Shown: positions 24,664 through 34,180, counted from the stretch's first letter. The stretch: 64,000 nucleotides of DNA from Albimonas marina (GCF_029223255.1 NZ_JARHUC010000007.1:186001-250000), one strand, 5' to 3'. Program-made: numbers and translations. The notes: generated by a model not told the origin, from the sequence alone.

Positions 24664-26321
24664 TGGGGGCGCCCGCTTCCCTGTCGAAGTGGTACGCCGA
24701 GGGGGTCGACCCGGACTATGCGCCGGCGTCGACCACCCTCAACGACCTGTTCGCGGAATACACGGCCCGCTACGCCGGCCGGACCGCGATCGACTACAAC
24801 GACCGGGAGCTGAGCTACGAAGGCCTCGCGCGCGAAAGCGCGCGGGTCGCCGCCGGGCTGCGGCGGATCGGGATCGGCAAGGGCGACGTGGTCGCGCTCT
24901 ACCTGCCCAACACCGTCCTGCACCCGATCTTCTTCTTCGGCATCCTGCAGGCCGGGGCGGCCGTCACCCACCTCAGCCCGCTGGATGCCGTGCGCGAGCT
25001 GGAGCACAAGCTGCGCGACTCGGGCGCCCGGCTGCTGGTCTCGCTGACCCAGGCGCCCTTCGCCCAGCGAACGCTGGAGCTGCTGGCGGCCGGCGTGCTG
25101 CCGCGGGCGGTGCTGGCCGACGACGCCGCCTGGGGCGGGACCGGCGGCCCGGTCCCCGCCGACGACCGGGTGCTGTCGTGGGACGCGCTGGTGCAGGGGG
25201 CCGACGCCACCCTGCCGCCGGTGCCCGTCGCGCCCTCGGACCCCGCGTTGCTGCAATACACCGGCGGCACCACCGGCCTGCCCAAGGCCGCGGTGCTGAC
25301 GCACGAGGCGCTGGCCGCCGCCGCCCAGCTCTACCGCTACGCCTGGGAGCACGATCCCGAGCGGGTGGAGGAGGGGGAGCGCGGCCTTTCGATCAGCCCG
25401 CTGTTCCACATCATGGGCCTGTCGGCGATCATGATCCGGCGCATCGCGACCGGGGGCGTCCTGATCCTCCACCAGCGGTTCGAGCTGGAGAAGTTCGTGG
25501 ACGCGATCGAGCGCAAGCGCCCGCATTCCACCGGCGGGGTCCCGACGCTGTGGATCGCGGTCGCCAACATGCCCGGGGTGGAGACGCGCGACTTCTCCTC
25601 GCTGCGCACCATCGGGGCGGGGGGCGCGCCGCTCGCGGTCGAGACCTGGCGGCGGATCAAGGCGCTGACCGGCCTGGGCCTTCGCGGCGGCTGGGGGATG
25701 ACCGAGATCGGCGCCGCCGGCACCATGGTTCCCGCCGGCACGCCCGACGCCAAGATGGGCACGATCGGCCTGCCGATCCCCGGCATCCGCATCGAGATCG
25801 TCTCGGTCGACGACCCGCGGAAGGTCCTCCCCGCGGGCGAGACCGGCGAGATGCGCATCAAGTCGCCCACGCTGATGAGCGGCTATCACAACAACCCGCA
25901 GGAGACGGCGGACAGCTTCGTCGACGGCTGGTTCCTGACCGGGGACATCGGCTACGCGGACGAGGACGGGTTCCTCTACCTGGTGGACCGCAAGAAGGAC
26001 CTGATCCTCTCGGGCGGCTACAACGTATACCCGCTGGCGGTCGAGCACGCGGTGCTGGAGCATCCCGACGTGGTCGAGGCGATGGTCATCGGCCTGCCCG
26101 ACGACTACCGCGGCGAGAGCGCCTGGGCCTACGTGGTCCTGCGCGAGGGCGCGGCCCCGCTGACGATCGAGGCGCTCCGGGCCTTCCTCGACACGCGCTT
26201 GGGCCGTCACGAGCTGCCGCAGGGCGTCGAGATCCGCAAGGAGCTGCCCCGCACGGCGGTCGGAAAATACTCCCGCAAGACCCTGCGGGACGAGGTGCTG
26301 AACGCGCGGGCGGCGGGCTGA
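24663..26321 (+). CDS. AMP-binding acyl-CoA ligase
   Basis: A 552-residue ANL-superfamily enzyme that activates a carboxylic acid with ATP and CoA. Motifs: YTGGTTGLPKAAVLTH near residue 198 (phosphate-binding loop), GGWGMTE near 340, DGWFLTGDIGY near 420, DRKKDLILSGGYNVYP near 437 and the catalytic lysine in RTAVGKYSRK near 536. It overlaps the upstream gene by one base, so it is translationally coupled. It would feed the acyl-CoA dehydrogenases that follow. Chain length or ring substrate cannot be told from sequence. Confidence 0.92.
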   Translation: MGAPASLSKWYAEGVDPDYAPASTTLNDLFAEYTARYAGRTAIDYNDRELSYEGLARESARVAAGLRRIGIGKGDVVALYLPNTVLHPIFFFGILQAGAAVTHLSPLDAVRELEHKLRDSGARLLVSLTQAPFAQRTLELLAAGVLPRAVLADDAAWGGTGGPVPADDRVLSWDALVQGADATLPPVPVAPSDPALLQYTGGTTGLPKAAVLTHEALAAAAQLYRYAWEHDPERVEEGERGLSISPLFHIMGLSAIMIRRIATGGVLILHQRFELEKFVDAIERKRPHSTGGVPTLWIAVANMPGVETRDFSSLRTIGAGGAPLAVETWRRIKALTGLGLRGGWGMTEIGAAGTMVPAGTPDAKMGTIGLPIPGIRIEIVSVDDPRKVLPAGETGEMRIKSPTLMSGYHNNPQETADSFVDGWFLTGDIGYADEDGFLYLVDRKKDLILSGGYNVYPLAVEHAVLEHPDVVEAMVIGLPDDYRGESAWAYVVLREGAAPLTIEALRAFLDTRLGRHELPQGVEIRKELPRTAVGKYSRKTLRDEVLNARAAG

Positions 26322-26358
26322 ACGCCGCCTCCGCGACAGACAGGGAAAGGAAACCCCC

Positions 26359-27558
26359 GTGGAACTCGAGTTCACAGCCGAGGAGAAGGCCTTCCGCAAG
26401 GAAGTGCGGTCCTTCATCCAGGAGAACCTGCCCGCCGAAACCCGCGAGCGGGTGAAGGAAGGCCGCGGCACCAGCCGCGAGATGATGGTGGAGTGGATGA
26501 AGATCCTCGCCGCCAAGGGCTGGTCCGCGCCGCGCTGGCCGGCCGAGTACGGCGGCCCGGGCTGGACCCCGATCCAGCAGTACATCTTCCTCGAGGAGCT
26601 GCAGTTCAACCACGCGCCCGAGCCGCAGGGCTTCAACATCTCGATGGTCGGGCCGGTGATCTACACCTTCGGCAACGAGGAGCAGAAGAAGCACTTCCTG
26701 CCGAAGCTCCTGGATTGCGAATACTGGTTCTGCCAGGGCTTCTCCGAGCCGGGCGCGGGCTCGGACCTCGCCTCGCTGAAGACCAAGGCGGTGCGCGACG
26801 GGGATGACTACATCATCAACGGCCAGAAGACCTGGACCACCTACGCCCAGCACGCGAACTGGATGTTCGCCCTGGTGCGCACCGATCCGGACGCGCCCAA
26901 GAAGCAGATGGGCATCTCCTACATCGTGTTCCCGATGGACCTGCCGGGCATCACCGTGCGCCCGATCCAGACCATCGACGGCGGCGTCGAGGTGAACGAG
27001 GTCTTCTTCGACGACGTGCGCGTGCCGGTGTCGAACCTGATCGGCGAGGAGAACAAGGGCTGGGACTACGCCAAGTTCCTGCTGGGCAACGAGCGCATCG
27101 GCATCGCCCGCGTCGGCGCCTCGAAGGCCAAGATCCAGCGGATCAAGGAGCTGGCGGCCTCGATGCCGGTCGGCGAAGGCTCGCTGATGGACGACCCGCG
27201 CTTCCGCCAGAAGGTCCTGGAGACCGAGGTGAAGCTCAAGGCGCTGGAGATGACGCAGCTGCGCGTGCTGTCCGACATCGCGGTGCGCGGCGGCAAGAAG
27301 CCCCATCCGGCGTCCTCGGTGCTGAAGCTCGTGGGCTCCGAGATCCAGCAGACCTGCACCCATCTTCTGATGGACGTGGTCGGCCCCTACGCGATCCCCA
27401 AGTCCACCGGGGGCGAAGGCTCGAACGAGCCCTCCGTCGGGCCCGAGTGGGCGGACGCGATCGCGCCGGGCTACTTCAACTACCGCAAGGTGACGATCTA
27501 CGGCGGCTCCTCCGAGGTGCAGCGCGGGATCATCGCCAAGGCCATTCTGGGACTGTGA
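26359..27558 (+). CDS. Acyl-CoA dehydrogenase, first of a pair
   Basis: A 399-residue FAD enzyme introducing the alpha-beta double bond into acyl-CoA. Visible stretches: WPAEYGGPGWTPIQQYIFLEE near residue 60, CQGFSEPGAGSDLASLKTKA near 127 (the ACAD signature) and TIYGGSSEVQRGIIAKAILG at the C-terminus. The start is GTG at 26359 after GGAAAGGAAA. Only seven bases separate it from the next dehydrogenase gene. Adjacent pairs of this kind often form heteromers with one catalytic subunit; this copy has the more canonical motifs. Confidence 0.92.
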   Translation: MELEFTAEEKAFRKEVRSFIQENLPAETRERVKEGRGTSREMMVEWMKILAAKGWSAPRWPAEYGGPGWTPIQQYIFLEELQFNHAPEPQGFNISMVGPVIYTFGNEEQKKHFLPKLLDCEYWFCQGFSEPGAGSDLASLKTKAVRDGDDYIINGQKTWTTYAQHANWMFALVRTDPDAPKKQMGISYIVFPMDLPGITVRPIQTIDGGVEVNEVFFDDVRVPVSNLIGEENKGWDYAKFLLGNERIGIARVGASKAKIQRIKELAASMPVGEGSLMDDPRFRQKVLETEVKLKALEMTQLRVLSDIAVRGGKKPHPASSVLKLVGSEIQQTCTHLLMDVVGPYAIPKSTGGEGSNEPSVGPEWADAIAPGYFNYRKVTIYGGSSEVQRGIIAKAILGL

Positions 27559-27565
27559 GGGGCGG

Positions 27566-28705
27566 ATGGACTTCGAACTGAGCGAGGAGCAGCAGCTCCT
27601 GAAAGACATGGTCGCCCGCTTCATGGCCGACCGCTACGACTTCGAGACCCGCGGCAAGTACATGAAGGAGCCGCTGGGCTTCGACCCCGCGATCTGGGAG
27701 GCCTATGCCGAGCAGGGGCTGCTGGCGCTGCCCTTCGCCGAGGAGGACGGCGGCATCGGCGGCGGCGGCGTCGAGGTGATGATCGTGATGGAGGAGATGG
27801 GCCGCGCGCTCTGCCTCGAGCCGTGGATGGCGACCGCCGTCATCGGCGCCTCTATCCTGCGCAACGGCGCCACCGACGCCCAGCGCCAGGCGCTGGCCGA
27901 GGAGATCATCGGCGGCGCCTGCAAGCTGGCCTTCGCGCATTCCGAGACGGCGGCGCGCTATGACCTCGCCCATGTCGGGACCAAGGCCGAGAAGGCCGGC
28001 GACGGCTGGACGATCTCGGGCGCCAAGACGCTGGTGATGTGGGGGGGCGCGGCCGACAAGCTGATCGTCTCGGCCCGCGTCTCGGGCGGGGTGCGCGACG
28101 AGGACGGCGTGGCCCTGTTCCTGGTCGATCCCAAGGCCGAGGGCGTCTCGCTGCAGGTCTACGACACCCAGGACGGCCTGAAGGCCGCCGAGGTGACGCT
28201 GGACGGCGCCGCGGGCGAGCTTCTGGGCGATGCGCCCGGGACCGGCATGGCGGTGATCCGCCAGGCCGCCGACGAGGCGATCGCGGCGCTCTGCGCCGAG
28301 GCCGTGGGCGCGATGGAGAAGGCGCTGAACCTCACCGTCGACTACATCAAGCAGCGCGAGCAGTTCGGCCGCGCCATCGGCAGCTTCCAGGGCCTGCAGT
28401 TCCAGGCCTCGGACATGTTCGTCGAGCTGGAGCTGGCCAAGTCGATGGCGATGTACGCCTCGATGTGCGCCCGCGACCCGGACCCGGTCGAGCGCTCGCG
28501 CGCCTGCTCGGCGGCCAAGGCCCAGGTCGGCCGGTCGCTGAAGGCGCTGGGCGAGCGGTCGATCCAGCTGCACGGCGGCGTGGGCATGACGATGGAGTAT
28601 TCCATCGGCCACTACTTCAAGCGCCTGTCGATCATCGACCGCATGTTCGGCGACGTCGACTTCCACCTGCAGAAGCTGGACGAGGTCGGCGGCCTGGCCG
28701 CCTGA
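27566..28705 (+). CDS. Acyl-CoA dehydrogenase, second of a pair
   Basis: A 379-residue acyl-CoA dehydrogenase homologue. The N-terminal MDFELSEEQQLLKDMVARFM and C-terminal GGVGMTMEYSIGHYFKRLSIID are typical of the shorter, divergent partner type. The central signature is degenerate compared with its neighbour (AFAHSETAARYDLAHV), and the C-terminal region lacks the GxSE-type end. It is tightly linked to the upstream copy and closes the operon before a strong terminator at 28735. Likely the second subunit of a heteromeric dehydrogenase; this is inference. Confidence 0.88.
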   Translation: MDFELSEEQQLLKDMVARFMADRYDFETRGKYMKEPLGFDPAIWEAYAEQGLLALPFAEEDGGIGGGGVEVMIVMEEMGRALCLEPWMATAVIGASILRNGATDAQRQALAEEIIGGACKLAFAHSETAARYDLAHVGTKAEKAGDGWTISGAKTLVMWGGAADKLIVSARVSGGVRDEDGVALFLVDPKAEGVSLQVYDTQDGLKAAEVTLDGAAGELLGDAPGTGMAVIRQAADEAIAALCAEAVGAMEKALNLTVDYIKQREQFGRAIGSFQGLQFQASDMFVELELAKSMAMYASMCARDPDPVERSRACSAAKAQVGRSLKALGERSIQLHGGVGMTMEYSIGHYFKRLSIIDRMFGDVDFHLQKLDEVGGLAA

Positions 28706-28734
28706 TCGCCCCGAGAGCGCTGAGAGACTCCAAG

Positions 28735-28761
28735 GGGGCGCGGTTCCGACCGCGCCCCTTT
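28735..28761 (+). terminator. Rho-independent terminator of the beta-oxidation operon
   Basis: A 10-bp perfect stem GGGGCGCGGT/ACCGCGCCCC with a TCCG loop, followed by TTT. It lies 30 bp after the last operon stop and next to the convergent membrane-protein gene. Confidence 0.8.
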
Positions 28762-28772
28762 CCGCATCCGGC

Positions 28773-29210
28773 TCAGCCCGCCCCGCGAAGCTGACGGACG
28801 CCTGCGCGAACGCCCCGCGCCAGCCCGCGGATCCCCGCCCAGGCGAGCGCGGCCATCGGCGCCACGATCGCGACCGCGGCCAGCACCAGGCCCGCCGCGA
28901 CCGCCAGACCGTGCAGGTCGGCGGGGGTCATGGCCGCCTCGAGCAGCGCGAAGGGCGCGAACATCGGCACGTAGATCGCCAACAGCGGCAGGTTGTACAC
29001 CGTCTCCCAGATGGCCCCGCCCGGCACGTCGGCGCCGCAGGTCACCCCCGGAACCAGCGCGTCGGTCCAGTAGCAGGCCTCCGTGCGCGGTCCCTCGACC
29101 GCGAAGAACCCGGGCAGGTCGGCGGAGAGGGTCACGGCCGTCGCCGCGAGCCAGATCGTCAGCTCCAGAGCCCCGATCCACGGCAGGACCTTCCTCAGCC
29201 TGGCCCACAT
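28773..29210 (-). CDS. Small membrane protein of unknown function
   Basis: A 145-residue protein. It has three hydrophobic segments (about residues 9-30, 72-95 and 100-125). Between the first two lies a soluble loop with two cysteines (TEACYWTDALVPGVTCGAD, about 42-61) that may form a periplasmic disulfide. The ATG at 29210 (MWARLRKVLPW) is chosen as the start of membrane-protein-like sequence, with AAGGGA upstream. The longer frame is arginine/proline noise. I do not recognise the family. It diverges from the mprF-type gene across a 437-bp gap and may be independent. Confidence 0.55.
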   Translation of the reverse strand: MWARLRKVLPWIGALELTIWLAATAVTLSADLPGFFAVEGPRTEACYWTDALVPGVTCGADVPGGAIWETVYNLPLLAIYVPMFAPFALLEAAMTPADLHGLAVAAGLVLAAVAIVAPMAALAWAGIRGLARGVRAGVRQLRGAG

Positions 29211-29647
29211 TTTCGCGCGTCCCTTGGCTCCGCTCGAAAGGAGCACGTCCGCCCGCCACGAGCAACCTGACGGTCCGGCCTCGCGCCCTCCCCACCGAGT
29301 CGCCCGCCAGCCGCCCGTGGCCACGGGCGCGCCACGGGCTTGACCCGAGGCCTCTCGCCGTCGGCCGGTCCAGCGTCCGGCGTCAAGCGCCTGGGGCGGC
29401 CTGCGCGACGCTCGCCCCTCCGGCGCCGGCGCTCTCGCAGGGTTCCGGCGCCGGGCGCGAGGCCGCGTCGCGGCGCGTCGCGCGGCCGCCGGCAGGCGGG
29501 GCGCCGGGCCGCTTTCGCGCGCGCTCGACGCCATCCACGCCGTCGTTCCGGCGGCCGATGTGGACGGTTCCTTCATTTTTACCTGCGATGCCGTCGCCCG
29601 TGGGTGGGGCCTCGACGGTCCCCGGTGGACGACGATCGAGGTGGATC
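29211..29647. other. 437-bp divergent gap with one intergenic motif copy
   Basis: No credible gene. It holds one plus-oriented copy of the 18-bp motif (29336-29353, one mismatch) and a short AT-richer patch near 29570-29585 (CATTTTTACC) that could be part of the mprF promoter. Confidence 0.5.
29336..29353 (+). repeat. Intergenic 18-bp motif copy
   Basis: GGGCTTGACCCGAGGCCT, one mismatch to the consensus, in the divergent gap before the mprF-like gene. Confidence 0.45.
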
Positions 29648-32305
29648 ATGGGCGAGCGCTTCCAGGCGTCGCCGCGCGCGGACGCGGGCGACGGGACGAC
29701 CTCCGGCATTTCGGATCGCATCGCGGGGCTTCGCGCCGCGCTGAAAGCCAACCGGCGGCGGATCGCGGTCGCGACCGTCCTCGCCATCGTGGCGCTGGCC
29801 TTCGTCGGCGTCGCCCGCATCGCCGAGGGCGTGGACCGCGCCCAGCTCCTCCACGCCATCGAGGCGACCCCCGGCTGGCGGCTGGCCGCCGCGCTGGGCG
29901 CGACCGCGCTCAGCTTCCTGGCCCTGACCTTCTACGACTGGACCGGCTTCGCGGCGATGGGCCGGCCGCGCCCCTGGCGCAAGGTGGCCCCGGGCGCCGC
30001 GGCCGCTTTCGCGATCGCCCAGACCGCCGGCCTCGGCCCCGTCACCGGCGCCGCGGTGCGCTGGCGCTTCTACGCCCCGATGGGGGTCGGCGCGGGAGAG
30101 ATCCTGCGGCTCGTCGCCTTGTGCACCCTCTCCTTCGGCATGGGCCTCGCGCTGACCGCCTCGGCCGCCGTCCTGTGGTCGCCCGCCCCCGCCGCCGCCA
30201 TGCTGGGCATCGGCGCGCCGGCCGCCTCGCTTCTTGCGCTGAGCGTGATCGGCGCGACCCTCGGCGCGCTCGCCACCTGCGGCCGCTGGGGCGCGCGTCT
30301 CGCCGCCGGCCCCTCGGACGCGCCCGCCGACAAGACCTCCGCAAGGCCCGAGGATCAGGCCGCCGCCCAGGCCGACGCCGAGACCGCGCCCTTCCCCGCG
30401 GCCCGTCCCGCCGCCCGCTTCCGGCTGGCCATGGCCCGACAGCTGGTCGTCACCGTGGCCGAGGCGGTGGCCGCGGCCGCGGTCCTGTGGGCGCTGCTGC
30501 CCGCGGGCGCGATCGACTTCGCGGGCTTCCTGCCGCTCTTCGCCCTGGCGCTGGCGCTGGGGGTGATGTCCCACGCCCCCGGCGGCATCGGCGTCTTCGA
30601 GATCGTGATCCTCGCGGGCCTCTCGTCCTCCACCGACCCGGCCGAGGCCGCCGCCGCCCTCGTCCTCTACCGCCTGATCTACCACGTCCTGCCGCTGAGC
30701 CTGGCCCTCGTCGCGATGGGGGTGGGCGAGGCGCGCCGCCTCGCGCGGCTCGCCCCCGTCGCCGCCGCCCTGCGCCTGGCGGGCGAGGCCTCGCCGCGGG
30801 GCCTCGCGGCCCTGGCGCTCGTCCTGGGCCTCGTCTCGGTCTTCGCCCGCGCGCCCTCCGCCGAGCAGGCGGGCGCCTTCGCCGTGGCGGGTCTCGCGGG
30901 GGCGGCGCTGGTCGCCTGCGCGCAGGGGCTCGCGCGCGGGCTCGACCTCTCCTGGCGGATCGCGGTGGCCGCGGCCCTCGCCGCCGCGCTGGCGCTGGGG
31001 GCGCAGCGCGCGGCCCCGGGCCTCGCGCTCGCGCATCTCGCGCTGGCGGGCGCGCTCCTGCTCGCCCGTGCGCGCTTCCGCCGCCCGAGCCGGCTGCGCC
31101 TGCCGCCGCTCGCCTCCCGCCGCGCCCGCGCGGTCGCCTCGCTGCTGGCGCTGACCGCGCTGGGGGCGCTCAGCTGGCGGCTCTCGGGGGTCGAGGCGCA
31201 GGCCCAGACCCTGATCGCGGCGGCCGAGGCGCACCAGGGGCTGAGCGTCGGCGCCCGCGCCGGCGTCGCCTCGGCCTTCGCGCTGCTGGGCTTCCTGCCC
31301 GCGCCCCGCGCCCCCCTCTGCGGCGCCCCGGACGCCGAGGCGCTGGCCCGCGCGCGGGAGATCGTGGCCGCCCAGCCCGTCGCCGCCGCGAAGCTCGCCC
31401 TCTCCGGCGACAAGCGCCTGCACTTCTCCCAGGACGGCGAGGGCTTCGTCATGTACGCGCCCCGCGGCATGACCTGGCTCGCCCTCTACGATCCCGTGGG
31501 GCCCGAGGCGCTGTGGCCCGAGCTGATCTGGTCCTTCATCGAGGCCGCCCGCGCCGCCGGCGCCACCCCCGCCTTCTACCAGGTGGGCCCCGAGCGCCTG
31601 TCCCTCTACGCCGAGGCCGGCCTGGGCTTCTGGAAGATGGGGGAGCAGGCGCGCGTCGACCTCGCCGCCTTCACCCTCGAGGGATCGAAGCGCCAGGCCC
31701 ACCGCCGCGTCCTCAGCCTCGGCCAGCGCGACGGCCTGAGCGCCGAGATCCTGTCGCCGGACCAGGCCGCGCGGGAGATCGACCGCCTCGAGACCGTCTC
31801 CGGCGCCTGGCTCGCCGCCCGCGGCGCCGCCGAGAAGGGGTTTTCGCTGGGCGCCTTCTCGCGGGACTGGGTCCTCTCGGGCCGCGTCGCGGTGGTGCGT
31901 CGCGCGGGCGAGATCGTCGCCTTCGTCACGCTGATGGAGACGGAGGCGGGCCACGAGGCCGCCATCGACCTGATGCGCCACCTCGACGACGTGCCGACCA
32001 AGTGCATGGAGTTCCTGTTCCTGCGCCTGTGCCAGGACCTGCAGGCGGAGGGCGTCGCCTGGCTCGACCTCGCCATGGCCCCGCTTTCCGGCCTCAGCCC
32101 CCGCGCCGGCGCCCCCGCCTGGCAGAAGCTCGCCCACGCGCTCTACGAACATGGCGCCAGGACCTACAGCTTCACCGGCCTGCGCCGCTTCAAGGACGGC
32201 CTGAAGCCCGAGTGGCGCCCCCGCTTCCTCGCCGCGGCCCCCGGCGCCGCCCCTGCGCGCGCCCTTCTCGCCGCCAACCGCCTGATCAACCGCCCCGACG
32301 CCTGA
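29648..32305 (+). CDS. mprF: Bifunctional lysylphosphatidylglycerol synthetase/flippase (MprF-like)
   Basis: An 885-residue inner-membrane protein. The N-terminal two thirds is hydrophobic with about a dozen membrane segments, including the flippase-type stretch VMSHAPGGIGVFEIVILAGL near residue 300. From about residue 557 the soluble DUF2156 domain carries LHFSQDGEGFVMYAPRGMTWLALYDPVG and GFWKMGEQARVDLAAF, the aminoacyl-tRNA-dependent synthase part. Such proteins add lysine or another amino acid to phosphatidylglycerol and flip it, lowering surface charge and giving resistance to cationic peptides. The ATG at 29648 has GAGGTG upstream. Which amino acid is used is not visible. Confidence 0.9.
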   Translation: MGERFQASPRADAGDGTTSGISDRIAGLRAALKANRRRIAVATVLAIVALAFVGVARIAEGVDRAQLLHAIEATPGWRLAAALGATALSFLALTFYDWTGFAAMGRPRPWRKVAPGAAAAFAIAQTAGLGPVTGAAVRWRFYAPMGVGAGEILRLVALCTLSFGMGLALTASAAVLWSPAPAAAMLGIGAPAASLLALSVIGATLGALATCGRWGARLAAGPSDAPADKTSARPEDQAAAQADAETAPFPAARPAARFRLAMARQLVVTVAEAVAAAAVLWALLPAGAIDFAGFLPLFALALALGVMSHAPGGIGVFEIVILAGLSSSTDPAEAAAALVLYRLIYHVLPLSLALVAMGVGEARRLARLAPVAAALRLAGEASPRGLAALALVLGLVSVFARAPSAEQAGAFAVAGLAGAALVACAQGLARGLDLSWRIAVAAALAAALALGAQRAAPGLALAHLALAGALLLARARFRRPSRLRLPPLASRRARAVASLLALTALGALSWRLSGVEAQAQTLIAAAEAHQGLSVGARAGVASAFALLGFLPAPRAPLCGAPDAEALARAREIVAAQPVAAAKLALSGDKRLHFSQDGEGFVMYAPRGMTWLALYDPVGPEALWPELIWSFIEAARAAGATPAFYQVGPERLSLYAEAGLGFWKMGEQARVDLAAFTLEGSKRQAHRRVLSLGQRDGLSAEILSPDQAAREIDRLETVSGAWLAARGAAEKGFSLGAFSRDWVLSGRVAVVRRAGEIVAFVTLMETEAGHEAAIDLMRHLDDVPTKCMEFLFLRLCQDLQAEGVAWLDLAMAPLSGLSPRAGAPAWQKLAHALYEHGARTYSFTGLRRFKDGLKPEWRPRFLAAAPGAAPARALLAANRLINRPDA

Positions 32306-32466
32306 CGATCCAGGCGCCCCGGCGCGACGCCGGCTGCCCTCGCAAAGCGCCTGTTCTTTGGTGAGTCAGGAGCGTCCTCCCCCCTTCCCCCACCAGGCGC
32401 CCGCGCGCAGCGCCCCCCGAGACGAGCCCCGCCTCGGCGAGGCTCCCCCCCGGCGGCCGCGCGCCT

Positions 32467-33198
32467 TCACGGCATGTAGGCCCCGCCGTTGACCCACAGC
32501 ACCTGACCGGTCATGAACCCGCTGTCCGGCCCCAGCAGGAAGCGGATCGGTCCCGCCACGTCCTCGGGCTGGGCGACGCGGCCCAGGGGCGTGACGCGCC
32601 GGTGGAAGTCGAGATCCACGATCGAGTCGGCCTTCTCATCCGAGCGTCCCGCGCCGCCGCGGATGAAGCCGGTGTCGACCACCGCCGGCCCGACCGCGTT
32701 CACCCTCAGCTTCGGCGCGCACTCCAGCGCCAGCGTCTTGGTCAGCGCGATCACGCCGGCCTTGGACATGGCGTAGGGTCCGAAGCCGGGGCGGATGAAC
32801 TGGCCGAGGCCGGAGGTGATCAGCACGATCGACCCCCCGTCCTTCATCAGCGGCAGGATCGCCTTCGCCGCCACCCACTGGCCGCGCAGGTTGCCCTCGA
32901 TCACCTCGTCGAAATGCGCCGTGGGGATCTCGGAGACCGGCTGGATCACCGCGTTCCAGCCGGCGAGGTTCACGAACCCGTCCACGCCCTCGGGCCAGAT
33001 CCGGGCGACCTCGGCCATGGCGTCGGCGACCGCGGCCTCCGAGGTCACGTCGACGTCGATGCCGGGACAGTCCTGGGGATGCGCCTCCAGCGAGGCGGGC
33101 AGGTCCAGCACCAGCACCTCGTCGCCCTTCGCCAGCAGCGAGGCGACCAGCGCGCGGCCGATGCCGCCGGCGCCGCCCAGCACCGCGACGCGGCTCAA
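32467..33198 (-). CDS. SDR-family oxidoreductase
   Basis: A 243-residue short-chain dehydrogenase. Cofactor motif GGAGGIG (residues 8-14), NLAGWN near 97, and the catalytic YAMSK after SGLGQFIRPGFGP. An acidic residue after the second strand (VLVLDLP) suggests NAD preference. It is the last gene of a three-gene minus-strand set (deacetylase-like, MBL-fold, SDR), 52 bp after the MBL gene. Substrate unknown; it may oxidise an alcohol released in the same pathway. Confidence 0.9.
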   Translation of the reverse strand: MSRVAVLGGAGGIGRALVASLLAKGDEVLVLDLPASLEAHPQDCPGIDVDVTSEAAVADAMAEVARIWPEGVDGFVNLAGWNAVIQPVSEIPTAHFDEVIEGNLRGQWVAAKAILPLMKDGGSIVLITSGLGQFIRPGFGPYAMSKAGVIALTKTLALECAPKLRVNAVGPAVVDTGFIRGGAGRSDEKADSIVDLDFHRRVTPLGRVAQPEDVAGPIRFLLGPDSGFMTGQVLWVNGGAYMP

Positions 33199-33250
33199 GA
33201 CGGGGATCCTTCGGGGCGGGAGGGGAGGGTCATGGGGGCTCCTTTCGGGG

Positions 33251-34123
33251 TCAGACGTAGACGGGGCGCCAGTGGTCGCCGGTCCGCTCGGGGCGGAAGC
33301 CGATGGCGCCGCGCAGGTGCACGGGCAGGATCATGCCGCCGGCGCCCTCGGCGCGTTCCAGCATCGCGCGGCGGGTGAGGGCGGCCTGCGCGGGATCGGT
33401 GCAGAAGGCCGAGGACCAGTCGGGCTTGCGCAGCTGGACCGGCGAATGCAGGGCGTCGCCGCAGAAGATCGCGGTGCCGCCGGGATGCGCCAGCTCCAGC
33501 CCCATCTGGCCAGGCGTGTGGCCGGGCAGCGCGCAGAGCGTCAGGCCCGCGGTCAGCTCGAACCCCTCCTCGACCGGCTCGGCGAGGCCGGCCTCGACCA
33601 CCGGCTTCACGGAATCGGCGAAGAGGCCGTGGTTCGCCTCGCCCGGCGCGCGGGCCTCCTCGGCGGTCCAGTGGTCGAGCTCGGCGCGGCCCATCACGTA
33701 GCGGGCGTTGGGGAAGGTGGGGACCCAGCGGCCGTTCTCGAGCCGCGTGTTCCAGCCGGCGTGGTCGGCGTGGAGGTGGGTGCACATCACCACGTCCACC
33801 TCCTCGGGCCGCACGCCCGCAGCGGCGAGGCGGTCGAGATAGCCGGTGTCGCGCCGGTCATGCCAGTCGGGGCGTTTCGGGCGCGGCTTGCACTCGCCCA
33901 CGCAGGTGTCGACCAGGATGGTCAGGCCGCCGATGCGCAGCAGGTGGCTCTGCACCCCCAGCAGCACCTGGCCGGTCGCGAAATCCAGCGAGTGCGGCTC
34001 CAGCCACTCCCGCGCGTCCTCCAGCTCGGACAGGACGGCGTCGGGAAAGATCTGGGTCAGGCCGAAGCGGAAGGGGTCCATGTCCACGATCCGCTCGATG
34101 GTGGCGGCGCCGAGGGTGAGCAT
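33251..34123 (-). CDS. MBL-fold metallo-hydrolase
   Basis: A 290-residue metallo-beta-lactamase-fold protein. The dinuclear metal motif is complete: H116-x-H118-x-D120-H121 (THLHADHAGW), then LPGHTPGQMGLEL and FCGDALHS further on, and a final histidine in LPVHLRG. The arrangement resembles lactonases and other small-ester hydrolases of the AHL-lactonase class. It starts 57 bp after the deacetylase gene. In this context a lactone or amide intermediate may be the substrate, but quorum-signal cleavage cannot be excluded. Confidence 0.88.
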   Translation of the reverse strand: MLTLGAATIERIVDMDPFRFGLTQIFPDAVLSELEDAREWLEPHSLDFATGQVLLGVQSHLLRIGGLTILVDTCVGECKPRPKRPDWHDRRDTGYLDRLAAAGVRPEEVDVVMCTHLHADHAGWNTRLENGRWVPTFPNARYVMGRAELDHWTAEEARAPGEANHGLFADSVKPVVEAGLAEPVEEGFELTAGLTLCALPGHTPGQMGLELAHPGGTAIFCGDALHSPVQLRKPDWSSAFCTDPAQAALTRRAMLERAEGAGGMILPVHLRGAIGFRPERTGDHWRPVYV

Positions 34124-34180
34124 TCGGGGAAACTCCTTCCGCGAGAGGGGCCCGGCGCGTCGCCGCGCCGGGCGACGGTC

